This document shows positions 16,789-25,971 of a DNA stretch of 64,000 bases, one piece after another. Numbering within the stretch: the first letter of the stretch is position 1; each line of letters starts with the position of its first letter. The position numbers and the translations under genes are program-made. This DNA comes from Streptacidiphilus pinicola (lineage in GTDB: Bacteria > Actinomycetota > Actinomycetes > Streptomycetales > Streptomycetaceae): NCBI RefSeq assembly GCF_003258295.1, contig NZ_QKYN01000072.1, forward strand, positions 33,139 through 97,138, in the 5' to 3' direction. A model generated the notes under the pieces. The model saw nothing but the letters and a program-made list of their open reading frames with translations, did no database searches and was not told where the DNA came from.

Positions 16789-16818
16789 TCCCGCCGGGCG
16801 CGGCCGCGCCCGGCGGGA
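16789..16818. terminator. 30-bp perfect palindrome, bidirectional terminator
   Basis: TCCCGCCGGGCGCGG is followed directly by its reverse complement. It lies between the convergent metallophosphoesterase and LysR genes. It does not share the repeat-family core. Confidence 0.75.
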
Positions 16819-16824
16819 CCGGCG

Positions 16825-17838
16825 TCAGACCTCGTAGGCGCCGTCGATCGCACCGATGTCGGCGGCCTCCAGGCCGAGCGTGCGGCGGTCCTTGACGCCG
16901 GTCGCGGAGGGCTCCTCCAGCGCGCCGGTCAGCCAGCCGTGCTGACGGGAGGTCTGCTCCGCGACGCGCAGCAGCCGCGCGACGGCGGGCGAGCGGTTCT
17001 CGCGGCGGGTGACGAGGTGGACCTCGATGTACGCGGCGGGTGTGACCGGGAGCCAGAGCAGTCCGCTGGGCAGGCCGATCCGGCCGGAGTAGCCGACCAT
17101 GGTCACCGCCGCGCCGGAGGCGACAGGGGTGTAGGAGGCGTCGAAGTCGAGGCCTCGGTAGAGCACCTCGGGCCGGGCGCCGGCGCGGGCGCAGATCTCC
17201 ATGATCTCGTCGTAGTGGCCCGGGTTGTGGGTGCGCGGGTGCAGCAGCAGCTTGAGACCGTCCAGCGCGGCGGGGTCGACGGAGTCGGCGCCCGCCGCGG
17301 CCAGCGGGTGCTCGCTGCTGATCACGACGCCCTGGCGTTCGCGCCGCAGCAGCGTCAGCTCCACGTCGTCCGGCAGCGCCTCCGGCTGCGCGGAACGGAC
17401 CAGGCCGACGTCCAGCGTGCCGGCGGCGACGGAGTCGATGATGTCGGCGAAGGCCATCACCCGGGCGGAGACCTCGATGCCGGGAGCCTCCTCGCCCATC
17501 GCGAGCAGCAGCTGCGGCGCGGTCTCGTAGCCGGCGCTCATGCCGTAGCCCAGGGAGACGCTGCCCATCCGGCCGTCGGCGAACGCGCGGACGCCGTGCC
17601 ACAGGCTGTCGGCCGCCTCCAGCAGCGCGGGCCCGCGCTCCAGCAGCATCCGGCCGGCCTCGGTCGGCTCGACCTTGTGCGTGGTGCGCAGGAGCAGCTC
17701 GACGCCGAGCTCCCGTTCCAGCTCACGCACCTGCCGGCTCAGCGCGGGCTGCGCGATGTGCAGCCGCTCCGCGGCACGGGTGAAGTTCCGTTCCTCGGCG
17801 ACGGCCAGGAAATACCGCAGGCGGCGCAGCTCGGACAT
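16825..17838 (-). CDS. LysR-family transcriptional regulator
   Basis: The 337-residue protein has a typical N-terminal winged helix (LRRLRYFLAVAEERNFTRAAERLHIAQPALSRQ split across residues 4-36), a linker helix and a two-lobed periplasmic-binding-like effector domain. The effector domain runs from about residue 92 (MGSVSLGYGMSAG). The C-terminus has a short extra tail (ADIGAIDGAYEV). It diverges from the permease/TIGR03943 operon across an 84-nt spacer with a strong dyad, so that operon is the likely target. The effector is unknown. Confidence 0.92.
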   Translation of the reverse strand: MSELRRLRYFLAVAEERNFTRAAERLHIAQPALSRQVRELERELGVELLLRTTHKVEPTEAGRMLLERGPALLEAADSLWHGVRAFADGRMGSVSLGYGMSAGYETAPQLLLAMGEEAPGIEVSARVMAFADIIDSVAAGTLDVGLVRSAQPEALPDDVELTLLRRERQGVVISSEHPLAAAGADSVDPAALDGLKLLLHPRTHNPGHYDEIMEICARAGARPEVLYRGLDFDASYTPVASGAAVTMVGYSGRIGLPSGLLWLPVTPAAYIEVHLVTRRENRSPAVARLLRVAEQTSRQHGWLTGALEEPSATGVKDRRTLGLEAADIGAIDGAYEV

Positions 17839-17859
17839 GGGTCCATCTTAGGAGCTCGG

Positions 17860-17878
17860 TCATGCCGGTACGGCATGA
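17860..17878. promoter_or_regulatory. LysR-type operator candidate
   Basis: TCATGCCG (17860-17867) and CGGCATGA (17871-17878) form a perfect 8-bp dyad around GTA. It contains the T-N11-A arrangement typical of LysR sites. It lies 22 nt upstream of the LysR start and 45 nt upstream of the permease start, where a shared operator is expected. Confidence 0.6.
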
Positions 17879-17922
17879 AGGTGTCGGACGTTCTTGCGAA
17901 CACGCGTTGAACAAGGCACAGC

Positions 17923-19362
17923 ATGGCCACAGATGTGTCCGAGGTTCGAGAGAACAGTGACGCGGCTGGTCATCCCCATGACATCATCACGCAGGTGGGA
18001 ACACATGGGCGAAAATCGGGTAGTCCGATACGACTGCACCCGAACGGCTCTCGATCATCGAACGGCAGCGCGGCCAACGGTTCGAGCACGTCGCGATCAC
18101 GCGCGCACGGGCCGCAGCCCGCGCTGATCCCGGAACAGCCCCGGCTCTCGGCGCCGTCCGCGGACGCCCCCGGCTCCGACTTCCCCTGGTTCGAGCAGAC
18201 GGCGCGGGGCCACGCGGACGTGCCCTACGCGTGGGAGTCCGCCGAGCCGGCGGCATCCGCCCCGGAGCTCACCGAGCCCTCGATCTACGCCGACGACTCC
18301 AGCGAGTCGTCGGTCGGCGCGCCCACCGAGGCGCCCGCCGCCGCGGCCACCGCGGCTCCCGCGTGGATGGACCGGCTCGGCCCGGCCAAGGCGCTGGCCG
18401 AGCGACTGCGCGGGCGGATCGGCTCGCTCGAGCTGCTGCTCGTCGGCCTCTTCCTGCTGCTCGCGCTGCGCTTCCTGACCTCGGGCCAGATCGGCTCCGC
18501 CGGCCTGCAGGCCTGGGAGACCGTCTTCGTGGCGATCTGTGTGCAGGCGCTCCCGTTCGTCGTGCTCGGCACGGTCGTCTCGGCGGCGGTCGCGGCGCTG
18601 GTGCCGCCCTCGCTGCTGGAGCGGCTGCTGCCGCGCAAGGCGTCGCTGGCCGTGCCGATCGCGGGCGCGGCCGGGGCGCTGCTGCCCGGATGTGAGTGCG
18701 CGTCGATCCCGGTCGCCAGCCGGCTGATGGCGGGCGGCGTCGCGCCGGCCGCGTCGCTGGCGTTCCTGCTGTCCGCGCCCGCGATCAACCCGGTCGTGCT
18801 GACCGCGACCGCGGTCGCGTTCCCCGGCCAGCCGCAGATGGTCTGGGGCCGCCTGCTCGCGTCGCTGCTGGCCTCGGTGGTGATGGGCTGGCTCTGGATC
18901 GGTTTCGGCCGGCCCGAGTGGCTGCGTCCGCAGCTGCGCTCCCACGAGCACCACGAGGGCGGCCGGGTGCGCTCGTTCCTGGCCGCGCTCGAGCACGACT
19001 TCCTGCAGTCGGCCGGCTTCCTGGTCGTCGGCGGACTGATGGCGGCGACGCTGAACGTGCTGGTGCCGCGCTCGCTGCTGGTGGGCGTCGGCACGGTGCC
19101 GGTGCTGAACCTGCTGGTGCTCGGCCTGCTCGCGGTGGTGCTGGCGATCTGCTCGGAGGCGGACGCCTTCGTCGCGGCCTCGCTGACCGCCGTCTCCCCG
19201 ACGGCCCGGCTGGCCTTCCTCGTCGTGGGCCCGATGGTCGACGTCAAGCTGATCAGCCTGCAGGCCGGCACCTTCGGCCGGGCCTTCGCCTGGCGCTTCT
19301 CCGCGGCGACCTTCGTCGTCGCGGTGGTCTGCGCCGGTCTCGTCGGAGGGTGGCTGCTCTGA
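17923..19362 (+). CDS. Permease of the COG0701/DUF318 family
   Basis: This 479-residue protein has a long polar, Ser/Ala-rich N-terminus (about 1-165, probably disordered). About eight transmembrane helices follow, with two characteristic blocks: LPGCECASIPVASRLM early and ICSEADAFVAAS in the second half. The Cys-x-Cys in the first block suggests metal or thiol contact. Homologues are two-subunit permeases often discussed in metal handling; the substrate is unproven. The stop overlaps the start of the TIGR03943 gene by 1 nt (TGATG), confirming coupling. It is divergent from the LysR gene. The ATG at 17923 has only a weak ACAAGG upstream. Confidence 0.85.
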   Translation: MATDVSEVRENSDAAGHPHDIITQVGTHGRKSGSPIRLHPNGSRSSNGSAANGSSTSRSRAHGPQPALIPEQPRLSAPSADAPGSDFPWFEQTARGHADVPYAWESAEPAASAPELTEPSIYADDSSESSVGAPTEAPAAAATAAPAWMDRLGPAKALAERLRGRIGSLELLLVGLFLLLALRFLTSGQIGSAGLQAWETVFVAICVQALPFVVLGTVVSAAVAALVPPSLLERLLPRKASLAVPIAGAAGALLPGCECASIPVASRLMAGGVAPAASLAFLLSAPAINPVVLTATAVAFPGQPQMVWGRLLASLLASVVMGWLWIGFGRPEWLRPQLRSHEHHEGGRVRSFLAALEHDFLQSAGFLVVGGLMAATLNVLVPRSLLVGVGTVPVLNLLVLGLLAVVLAICSEADAFVAASLTAVSPTARLAFLVVGPMVDVKLISLQAGTFGRAFAWRFSAATFVVAVVCAGLVGGWLL

Positions 19363-20111
19363 TGCTGCGTGAGGCGAGGGCGATCCTGCTGGTGCTGACG
19401 GGCGCGGCGCTGCTGCACCTGTCCCTCTTCGGCGACGGCTACCTGCGGTACGTGCGACGGAGCATGCATCCGTGGCTGATCACGGCGGGCGTGGTGCTGC
19501 TGGCGCTGGGCCTGGTCCGGGCGTTCCTGCTGGCGCGCACGCTGCTCTCCCCCGCCCCGGCGGCGGCCGTCCCGCACCAGGACGGCGCCGCGGAGGGCAG
19601 CGGGTCCGACGGGCACGCGCACCGCCATCTGCGGGCGGCCTGGCTGCTGCTGTGCCCGCTCGCCGCCGTGTTCCTGGCCGCGCCGCCCGCGCTCGGGGAC
19701 TACACCGCGCAGCACACCGCGGCCACCGTCGCCAAGCCGGCGAGCGCCGGCTTCCCGGCGCTCGCGGCGGGCGATCCGCTGACGCTGCCGATCGCGGACT
19801 TCGTCGTCCGCGCCGTCTGGGACCCGCAGGGCTCGCTGCGCGGCCGCCACGTGCGGCTGACCGGCTTCGCGATGCCGAAGCCCGGCGGCGGCTGGTACCT
19901 GACCCGACTGACCATCACCTGCTGCGCCGCCGACGCGGTCACCTACCGCGTGGACGTGCGCGGCCTGGCCACGGTGCCGAGCCGCGGCACCTGGGTCGAG
20001 GTCACCGGCACCTGGCAGCCGGACGGCCGGACGGGTCACGACGACGACATCCCGGTACTGACGGCCACCTCGCTCATCGGCGTGCCGACCCCCGCCGATC
20101 CGTACGAGTAA
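19362..20111 (+). CDS. TIGR03943-family permease accessory subunit
   Basis: The 249-residue protein has two N-terminal membrane helices (about 8-25 and 38-58) and a His-rich loop (SDGHAHRHLRA). A third helix follows, then an extracytoplasmic domain with the signature LTITCCAADAVTYRVDV near residues 185-200. TIGR03943 proteins always partner COG0701 permeases, as here, where the start overlaps the permease stop. The paired cysteines and histidine-rich loop fit a metal-linked role, which remains inferred. It is the last gene of the LysR-linked operon. Confidence 0.88.
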   Translation: MLREARAILLVLTGAALLHLSLFGDGYLRYVRRSMHPWLITAGVVLLALGLVRAFLLARTLLSPAPAAAVPHQDGAAEGSGSDGHAHRHLRAAWLLLCPLAAVFLAAPPALGDYTAQHTAATVAKPASAGFPALAAGDPLTLPIADFVVRAVWDPQGSLRGRHVRLTGFAMPKPGGGWYLTRLTITCCAADAVTYRVDVRGLATVPSRGTWVEVTGTWQPDGRTGHDDDIPVLTATSLIGVPTPADPYE

Positions 20112-20191
20112 CGGAACCATGAGCGGTCGGATCGCCCTCACATACGACTGTGATACACCGTTGAGCCGTACGACCTAGCGTGGGGGCAAGA

Positions 20192-21481
20192 ATGCAAGCT
20201 CGGATGGTGCCGAGGGGGAACCGGCTGCGTGCCGCCCTGCTCGTCGGCGGGGTCTCGCTGGCGGTGGCGACGGTGCCGGTGTTCGCCGACCGCGGCAGCG
20301 GCTCCGGGAGCGCCTCCGCGGCAGACCTGAGCGTCCAGGCCGCCTCGCCCGGCGGCATACCCGGCGAGAACGGGAAGCCCTGGGACGGCAAGACGCATCT
20401 CATCGGCGACGGCTCGACCTCCTACACCGGTCCGCAGCCCAAGCAGCCGGTCGCGACCCCGCTCCAACCCGGGCAGCGGCCGCCGCAGTTCGTGGTGATC
20501 TCCTGGGACGGCGCGCTGGAGAACGACTCCAAGCTCTTCTCCCACTACCGCGAGCTGGGCGAGCAGTACAACGCGCAGATGACCTTCTTCCTGACCGGCA
20601 TCTACCTGGTGCCGAGCTCGAAGCGGTTCCTCTACCGTCCGCCGCACGGGCACGGCGTCGGCACGGCCGCCATCGACTTCCCGACCGAGGCCCACGTCCG
20701 GTCGACCCTGGAGCAGCTGAGCCTGGCCTGGCAGGACGGCGACGAGATCGGCACGCACTTCAACGGCCACTTCTGCGGCCCGGGCGGCGGCGGCGACTGG
20801 TCCACCCAGGAATGGCTGGACGAGACCAAGCAGGCCTACTCGTTCGTCGAGAACTGGAAGACGGACACCGGCTTCACCGACATCCCCGCGCTGCCCTTCG
20901 ACTACAGCAAGGAGCTGGTCGGCGGACGCGCGCCGTGCCTGGAGGGCCAGAAGACGCTGATACCGGCGGAGAAGCAGCTGGGCTGGCGCTACGACGCCAG
21001 CTCCCCGGGCGACTTCCAGGCCTGGCCGCACAAGATCGACGGCATCTGGAACTTCCCGCTGGAGCTGATCCCCTACCCGAACAAGAACTTCCAGGTCCTC
21101 TCCATGGACTTCAACTTCCTCGCCAACCAGTCCAACAGCAACCCGCAGGGCGACCCGAGCAAGTTCGCCGGCTGGCAGCAGACGACGGTGCAGGGCTACC
21201 TCAACGGCTTCAACCGCGCCTACTACGGCAGCCGTGCGCCGCTCTTCATCGGCAACCACTTCGAGGACTGGAACGGCGGCATCTACATGAAGTCGATCGA
21301 CCAGGTCATCAAGACGGTCTGCACCAAGCCCGAGGTCCGCTGCGTCTCCTTCAAGGAGATGGCCGACTGGCTCGACGCGCAGAGCCCGGCCGTGCTGACC
21401 AAGCTCCGCTCCCTGGACCCGGGCGAGGCTCCGGACTGGTCCACCTTCATCACCGCCGCCGACGAGGCCCACAACCCGTAG
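20192..21481 (+). CDS. Secreted polysaccharide-deacetylase-like protein with altered NodB motif
   Basis: This 429-residue protein has a secretion signal (basic start, hydrophobic LLVGGVSLAVATVPVFA, cleavage near residue 33). A NodB-like domain begins near residue 100. Motif 1 reads ISWDGA rather than TFDDG, so only one of the two usual Asp residues remains. Motif 2 is GTHFNGHFC, an H-x3-H metal pair. Later FIGNHFEDWNGG resembles a conserved C-terminal block. It may deacetylate surface glycans or be a metal-independent binder. Similar actinobacterial proteins share SFDGA/SWDGA, so this is a subgroup trait rather than a fresh mutation. The ATG at 20192 follows a GGGGG stretch. Confidence 0.75.
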   Translation: MQARMVPRGNRLRAALLVGGVSLAVATVPVFADRGSGSGSASAADLSVQAASPGGIPGENGKPWDGKTHLIGDGSTSYTGPQPKQPVATPLQPGQRPPQFVVISWDGALENDSKLFSHYRELGEQYNAQMTFFLTGIYLVPSSKRFLYRPPHGHGVGTAAIDFPTEAHVRSTLEQLSLAWQDGDEIGTHFNGHFCGPGGGGDWSTQEWLDETKQAYSFVENWKTDTGFTDIPALPFDYSKELVGGRAPCLEGQKTLIPAEKQLGWRYDASSPGDFQAWPHKIDGIWNFPLELIPYPNKNFQVLSMDFNFLANQSNSNPQGDPSKFAGWQQTTVQGYLNGFNRAYYGSRAPLFIGNHFEDWNGGIYMKSIDQVIKTVCTKPEVRCVSFKEMADWLDAQSPAVLTKLRSLDPGEAPDWSTFITAADEAHNP

Positions 21482-21483
21482 GC

Positions 21484-21516
21484 CCCGAACGCCAGTAGGC
21501 CCCGCCGGCGTTCGGG
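21484..21516. terminator. Hairpin between convergent deacetylase-like and PBP genes
   Basis: CCCGAACGCC (21484-21493) pairs perfectly with GGCGTTCGGG (21507-21516). It fills the 36-nt spacer between the two stop codons and should terminate from both sides. Confidence 0.7.
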
Positions 21517-21517
21517 C

Positions 21518-23650
21518 TCAGCCCAGGCTCGCCGTGGCGCGCGTGTAGCGGGCGAAGATCCGGGTCGGGACGGTGCTGGTGGGCTGGGCGGCCGGGGCGC
21601 CCATGACGCCGGTGAGCGGGAGCATCAGGCCGTTGTTCGGGTCGGCGTGGAACATGGTGACCGCGGTGACGGACTGTCCGGTGTAGCCGATGAACCAGCC
21701 GGAGGTCGCGTCCAGCATCGTGCCCGCCTTGCCGGCCACCTCGACGCCGGGGAGCCTGGCGCCCTGGGCCGCGCCGGAGGCGACGGACTCGGTGAGGGCG
21801 GAGTCCACCTCGTGCGCCACGTCGGCGGTCATCACCTGCACCGGCTGCGGCCGGTCGACGCCGACGTCGTGCCCGCTGAACAGCAGCCGGGAGACCGAGT
21901 ACGGCTCGACGTGGCGGCCCTCGCCGGGGAACGCGCCGTAGGCATCGGCCATGCGGATCGCGCTGGGCGTGGAGTTGCCCAGCGGGAAGACCGGGACCGG
22001 CTCGCCCATGCTGGCCGGCAGCAGACCGAACTTCTCCACGGTGCCGCGCAGTTGGGTGAGGCCGACGTCCATGCCGAGCTGCGCCATCGGACCGTTGATC
22101 GAGTCGACCACGGCCTGGTGCAGCGTGACCTTGCCGAAGGAGCGGCCGCCGTCGTTGTTGATCTTGACGAGCTGGCCGTCCTTGTTCCAGTACGGGCCCT
22201 CCGGCGTCTGCACCGGCATCTTGTTGTCGCCGTCGTAGACCGAGGTGCCGCTGACCGGCGTTCGCGACCCGCCTGGCTGGAGCTGGACGCCGTCGGTCAG
22301 GCCCGCGGCGTAGACGAGCGGCGTGAACGCCGTACCGACGGGCACCGTCGCGGTGTTGGCGTCGTCGAAGCCCTGTTTCACGTAGTCCGGGCCGCCGTAG
22401 ACGGCGAGGATCCGGCCGTCGGCGGCGACGGTGGCCGCGCCGAAGGAGACGTCCTTGTCCGCGGGCCGCTTCGCCGGGTCGAGCCCCTTCGACGCCGCCT
22501 TGACCGACGCCGCCAGCGCGGTGACCCGCCGCTTCTGGAAGGTCGTGTAGATCTGGTAGCCGCCGAGGTCGAACAGCCGCGGGTCCACGGAGGAGTGCGC
22601 GGTGACGTACTGGGTGGCCAGGTCGACGAGGTAGCCGGTCTGGCCGGTCAGGCCGCCCTGCAGCCGGGGCTGGATAGGCTCGGGGAAGGTCGTGTACTGG
22701 GCCCGCTGCGCCGGGGTCAGCTGGTGGATCACCACCATCCGGTCCAGGATCCACTTCCACCGGGTGACGGCCCGCTGCTGGTTGTCGGGGCTGATCGCCG
22801 GGTCGTACATCCCGGCGCCCTTGAGCAGGCTGGCCAGGAAGGCGCCCTGGCTGACGTTGAGTTGGGAGACGTCCACGCCGTAGTAGGCGCGGGCGGCGCG
22901 CTCGATCCCGTAGGTGCCGCGGCCGAACCAGCTGGTGTTCAGGTAGCCGTCGAGGATCTGGTCCTTGCTGAGCTTGGAGTCCAGCTTGATCGCGATGAAC
23001 GCCTCGGTGAGCTTGCGGGTCACCGTCTGCTGCTGGTTGAGGTAGACGTTCTTTACGTACTGTTGGGTGATCGTCGAGCCGCCCTGGGTGTCGCCACCCT
23101 TGATCATCTCGTAGACCGCGCGCATCATGCCGCGCGGGGAGACGCCGTCGTCGGAGTAGAAGGTCTCGTTCTCGGCGGCGAGGATGTCCCACTGGACGGG
23201 CTTGGGTATCTGCCCCAGCGGCACGGCCTGGCGGTCCACCGGCCCGGTGCGGGCCATCTCGGTGCCGTCGGCCCAGTAGTAGACGTTGACCTGCTGGGTG
23301 GCGAAGGTGTTGAGGTTCTTCGGGATGTCCGTCATCGCGAAGGCGATCCCGGTGGTCGCCACCAGCGCGATGATCAGGTACGCGGCACCACCGAGCCACT
23401 GCCGCCAGGACGGCATCCAGCGCCGCCAGCCGACCCGGCCGGGGCGCGGGTACTCCCATGCCAGCCGTCGGCCGACCCGCAGCAGCCACCGTCCCACCGG
23501 CCCGAGCCGGCGCCCGAGCGGACCCAACCGCCGTCCGAGCGGCTCCAGCCGACGTCCGGCCGACCGCGCCCACTCCGCTGTCCGCTCGATCCACACCCGC
23601 ACGTGCACCACCCCTACGTCCAAGGGCGCCCCGCCCCGACCCGGGCACAT
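21518..23650 (-). CDS. Class A PBP-like protein: intact glycosyltransferase, degenerate transpeptidase
   Basis: The 710-residue protein has a basic N-terminus rich in RRLGPLG-like repeats and a membrane anchor at about 88-107. Its GT51 domain keeps catalytic E160 (AAENETFY) and GGSTITQQYVKN. The transpeptidase domain keeps overall order but not chemistry: the expected S-x-x-K reads T440-A-F-T443 in PVGTAFTPL, the second motif is SIN (intact), and the third is KAGT rather than KTGT. Both substitutions were checked at codon level (22331-22333 and 22322-22324). It should polymerise glycan but not cross-link or bind penicillin. Start uncertain: the ATG at 23650 or in-frame GTGs a few residues on. 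Confidence 0.88.
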   Translation of the reverse strand: MCPGRGGAPLDVGVVHVRVWIERTAEWARSAGRRLEPLGRRLGPLGRRLGPVGRWLLRVGRRLAWEYPRPGRVGWRRWMPSWRQWLGGAAYLIIALVATTGIAFAMTDIPKNLNTFATQQVNVYYWADGTEMARTGPVDRQAVPLGQIPKPVQWDILAAENETFYSDDGVSPRGMMRAVYEMIKGGDTQGGSTITQQYVKNVYLNQQQTVTRKLTEAFIAIKLDSKLSKDQILDGYLNTSWFGRGTYGIERAARAYYGVDVSQLNVSQGAFLASLLKGAGMYDPAISPDNQQRAVTRWKWILDRMVVIHQLTPAQRAQYTTFPEPIQPRLQGGLTGQTGYLVDLATQYVTAHSSVDPRLFDLGGYQIYTTFQKRRVTALAASVKAASKGLDPAKRPADKDVSFGAATVAADGRILAVYGGPDYVKQGFDDANTATVPVGTAFTPLVYAAGLTDGVQLQPGGSRTPVSGTSVYDGDNKMPVQTPEGPYWNKDGQLVKINNDGGRSFGKVTLHQAVVDSINGPMAQLGMDVGLTQLRGTVEKFGLLPASMGEPVPVFPLGNSTPSAIRMADAYGAFPGEGRHVEPYSVSRLLFSGHDVGVDRPQPVQVMTADVAHEVDSALTESVASGAAQGARLPGVEVAGKAGTMLDATSGWFIGYTGQSVTAVTMFHADPNNGLMLPLTGVMGAPAAQPTSTVPTRIFARYTRATASLG

Positions 23651-23832
23651 TAACCCCCGGACCTGTGCACGCGCCCCTCACGTCTCATGGACGTGACCTT
23701 CACCATGAACGGTTGCCTGCGAACCGGTGGGTAGGCGCCAGGTAAGGGCTTCCGGGCCCGTGCGGGGCGGGGGCCTGCGGAATCGGATTTCGTGCCTGGG
23801 CAGGTGGTCCGCTACAGTAATGCTCGTTGCAC

Positions 23833-23906
<74 letters not shown>

Positions 23907-23917
23907 CTGGTGAACGT

Positions 23918-23959
23918 GGGTGAGGGGCGGTCTTCCGTGAGGAAGACCGCCCCTCACCC
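23918..23959 (+). terminator. Terminator hairpin after tRNA-Pro copy 1
   Basis: Perfect 19-bp stem: the left arm 23918-23936 begins GGGTGAGGGGCGG, the loop is GTGA, and the right arm is 23941-23959. Wobble pairs extend it outward. It starts 12 nt after the tRNA. Confidence 0.85.
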
Positions 23960-24060
23960 GTGTTCCGGGGGGTGGGCCCTAGCGGATCTCATATGCGACA
24001 GGGCTAGGATCCCGGAATCCGATCGCGTGATGACCCTGCTGCGGCAAGGAGTGGGCAACC

Positions 24061-25710
24061 ATGACACTCGAAGATTCCAACGGCGGCCGTGCCGCCGCAC
24101 GCCGGGCTGCGCGCGGCAAGTCGGCTCCGAACGGCCCTTCCCTCCCGAACGGCGCCGGAAGGCGCAAGCAGAAGCCCAAGCAGCGGGCGAAACGAATAGC
24201 GATGGGCGTCAGCGGGTTCGTGATACTCGTCGCGGCCGCCGGGTGCGCCTGGGTCTACCAGCTCGACAGCAACATCCAGCACAGCGCCCTGGACACCGGC
24301 ACGCAGCCGCAGAAGGGCAAGGTCATCCCGGGCGCGCTGAACATCATGGTGATCGGCTCCGACACCCGTAACGCGGCGGCGGACTCCAGCATCGGCGGCC
24401 AGGACTACTCGCTGCCGCACGCCGACGTGGAGATGCTGGTCCACGTCTCGGCGGACCACCAGAACGCCACCGTGATGAGCATCCCGCGCGACACGGACGT
24501 GCAGATCCCGCCGTGCAAGGACAGCAAGGGCGTCACCCACACCTTCGGGACGCACGACCAGATCACCAACAGCCTGAACTACGGACCCGGCTGCACCGTG
24601 TCGGCCGTCAACGCCCTCACCGGCGTCCACATCGACCACTTCATGGTGGTGGACTTCGCCGGCGTGGTGAACATGTCCGACGCCGTCGGCGGCGTCCAGG
24701 TCTGCGTCAACCACAACGTCTACGACCCGGGCTCCCACCTCAAGCTCTCGACCGGCACGCACACCCTGGTCGGCCAGGGCGCCCTCGCCTTCATGCGCAG
24801 CCGGCACGCGTTCGGCACCGGGAGCGACGTCGACCGTACGCAGACCCAGCACATCTACCTCAGCGCCCTCATCCACAAGATGAAGAGCGCGAGCACGCTG
24901 GCCGACCCGACCAATGTCTTCAGCCTGGCCGAGGCCGCCTCGCACGCGTTCATCGTCGACAACGACCTGAGCGGTGTGACCAACCTGATCAGCCTGGCCA
25001 ACACGATGGGCGGGATCCCGACCAACCACATCACCTTCGCGACGATGCCCACCGCCGCGGACCCGTACAACCCGAACGCCTGGCTGGTGCCGGGTCCGGG
25101 TGCACAGGACCTCTTCGACGCGATCGCCAACGACCAGTCCCTGTCGGGCGGCTCCTCCGCGCCGAAGCCGACGGCGAGTTCGACCGCCTCGGCGACGCCG
25201 ACCGTGGACCCGTCCACGGTCGAGGTGCACGTCCTCAACGGCACCGGGGTCACCGGCCGCGCGGCCGCGGTGGGCAGCGAGCTGACGGGCAAGGGCTACT
25301 CCAACACGGTCGTCGAGCACACCAGCCCGGGCGTGGTGAGCGCGAGCAAGGTGGAGTACTCGACCGCGGACCCGCAGTACAAGCGCGAGGCGCAGCAGGT
25401 GGCCGCCGCCCTCGGCCTGCCCTCCTCCTCCCTCACCACGGCCTCCGGCATCACCACCGTCCACGTGGTCGTCGGCCCCGACCTGAAGGTCGGCAGCGGC
25501 TCGGGCTCGAAGCCCCCGGCGGACGTCAGCAAGGCGACCGCCGGCGCCCACACCGAGAACGCCGGCGACACGGTCAAGTGCGCCCAGGCCACCCCCTTCC
25601 CCCTCGGCGGCCTCCCGGCCTCGGCCGCGGCCTACCAGGGCCTCACCGTCGAGCAGGCCTATGCCCTGGCCACCAAGAACGGCATCCCGGACTCGGACAA
25701 GGTCAAGTAG
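24061..25710 (+). CDS. LCP (LytR-CpsA-Psr) family protein, between two tRNA-Pro genes
   Basis: A 549-residue protein with a basic, Lys-rich cytoplasmic tail, one membrane helix (about 49-68) and an LCP domain from about residue 93. The domain contains LNIMVIGSDTRN, MSIPRDTDVQIP, and the conserved Arg block ALAFMRSRHAFGTGSDVDRTQTQ. A Ser/Thr/Pro linker leads to a LytR_C domain (VEVHVLNGTGVTGRAAAVG, from about 387). The role is ligation of glycopolymers to peptidoglycan. The gene sits in a 1.95-kb unit delimited by 86-bp identical direct repeats that contain the tRNA-Pro genes, all in the same orientation. It is a paralogue of the LCP at 4891. Confidence 0.92.
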   Translation: MTLEDSNGGRAAARRAARGKSAPNGPSLPNGAGRRKQKPKQRAKRIAMGVSGFVILVAAAGCAWVYQLDSNIQHSALDTGTQPQKGKVIPGALNIMVIGSDTRNAAADSSIGGQDYSLPHADVEMLVHVSADHQNATVMSIPRDTDVQIPPCKDSKGVTHTFGTHDQITNSLNYGPGCTVSAVNALTGVHIDHFMVVDFAGVVNMSDAVGGVQVCVNHNVYDPGSHLKLSTGTHTLVGQGALAFMRSRHAFGTGSDVDRTQTQHIYLSALIHKMKSASTLADPTNVFSLAEAASHAFIVDNDLSGVTNLISLANTMGGIPTNHITFATMPTAADPYNPNAWLVPGPGAQDLFDAIANDQSLSGGSSAPKPTASSTASATPTVDPSTVEVHVLNGTGVTGRAAAVGSELTGKGYSNTVVEHTSPGVVSASKVEYSTADPQYKREAQQVAAALGLPSSSLTTASGITTVHVVVGPDLKVGSGSGSKPPADVSKATAGAHTENAGDTVKCAQATPFPLGGLPASAAAYQGLTVEQAYALATKNGIPDSDKVK

Positions 25711-25784
25711 CCCCCACCGACCCGGCGGCCTCCCTCCCGACGGAAGGAGCCCGCCGGGTCCGGTAGAGTTACCTCTCGTTGCAC

Positions 25785-25858
<74 letters not shown>

Positions 25859-25868
25859 CTCCCGCAGT

Positions 25869-25915
25869 AACGGCCGGAGGCCCTGTCGATCCGATCGACA
25901 GGGCCTCCGGCCGTT
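25869..25915 (+). terminator. Terminator hairpin after tRNA-Pro copy 2
   Basis: Perfect 23-bp arms (25869-25891 and 25893-25915) begin AACGGCCGGAGGCCC. The inner bases open as the loop. It also faces the convergent methyltransferase gene, so it may serve both. Confidence 0.85.
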
Positions 25916-25971
25916 TCCGCTGCGCTCGTGCTGAGCGCACCGACCCCTGGGCCTGCGTCCATGCCGGTCCT

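Noticed and set aside
21647..23653. 668-codon plus-strand frame opposite the degenerate PBP
   Set aside because: Gly/Arg/Val/Asp-rich antisense product; the minus strand carries recognisable GT51 sequence.
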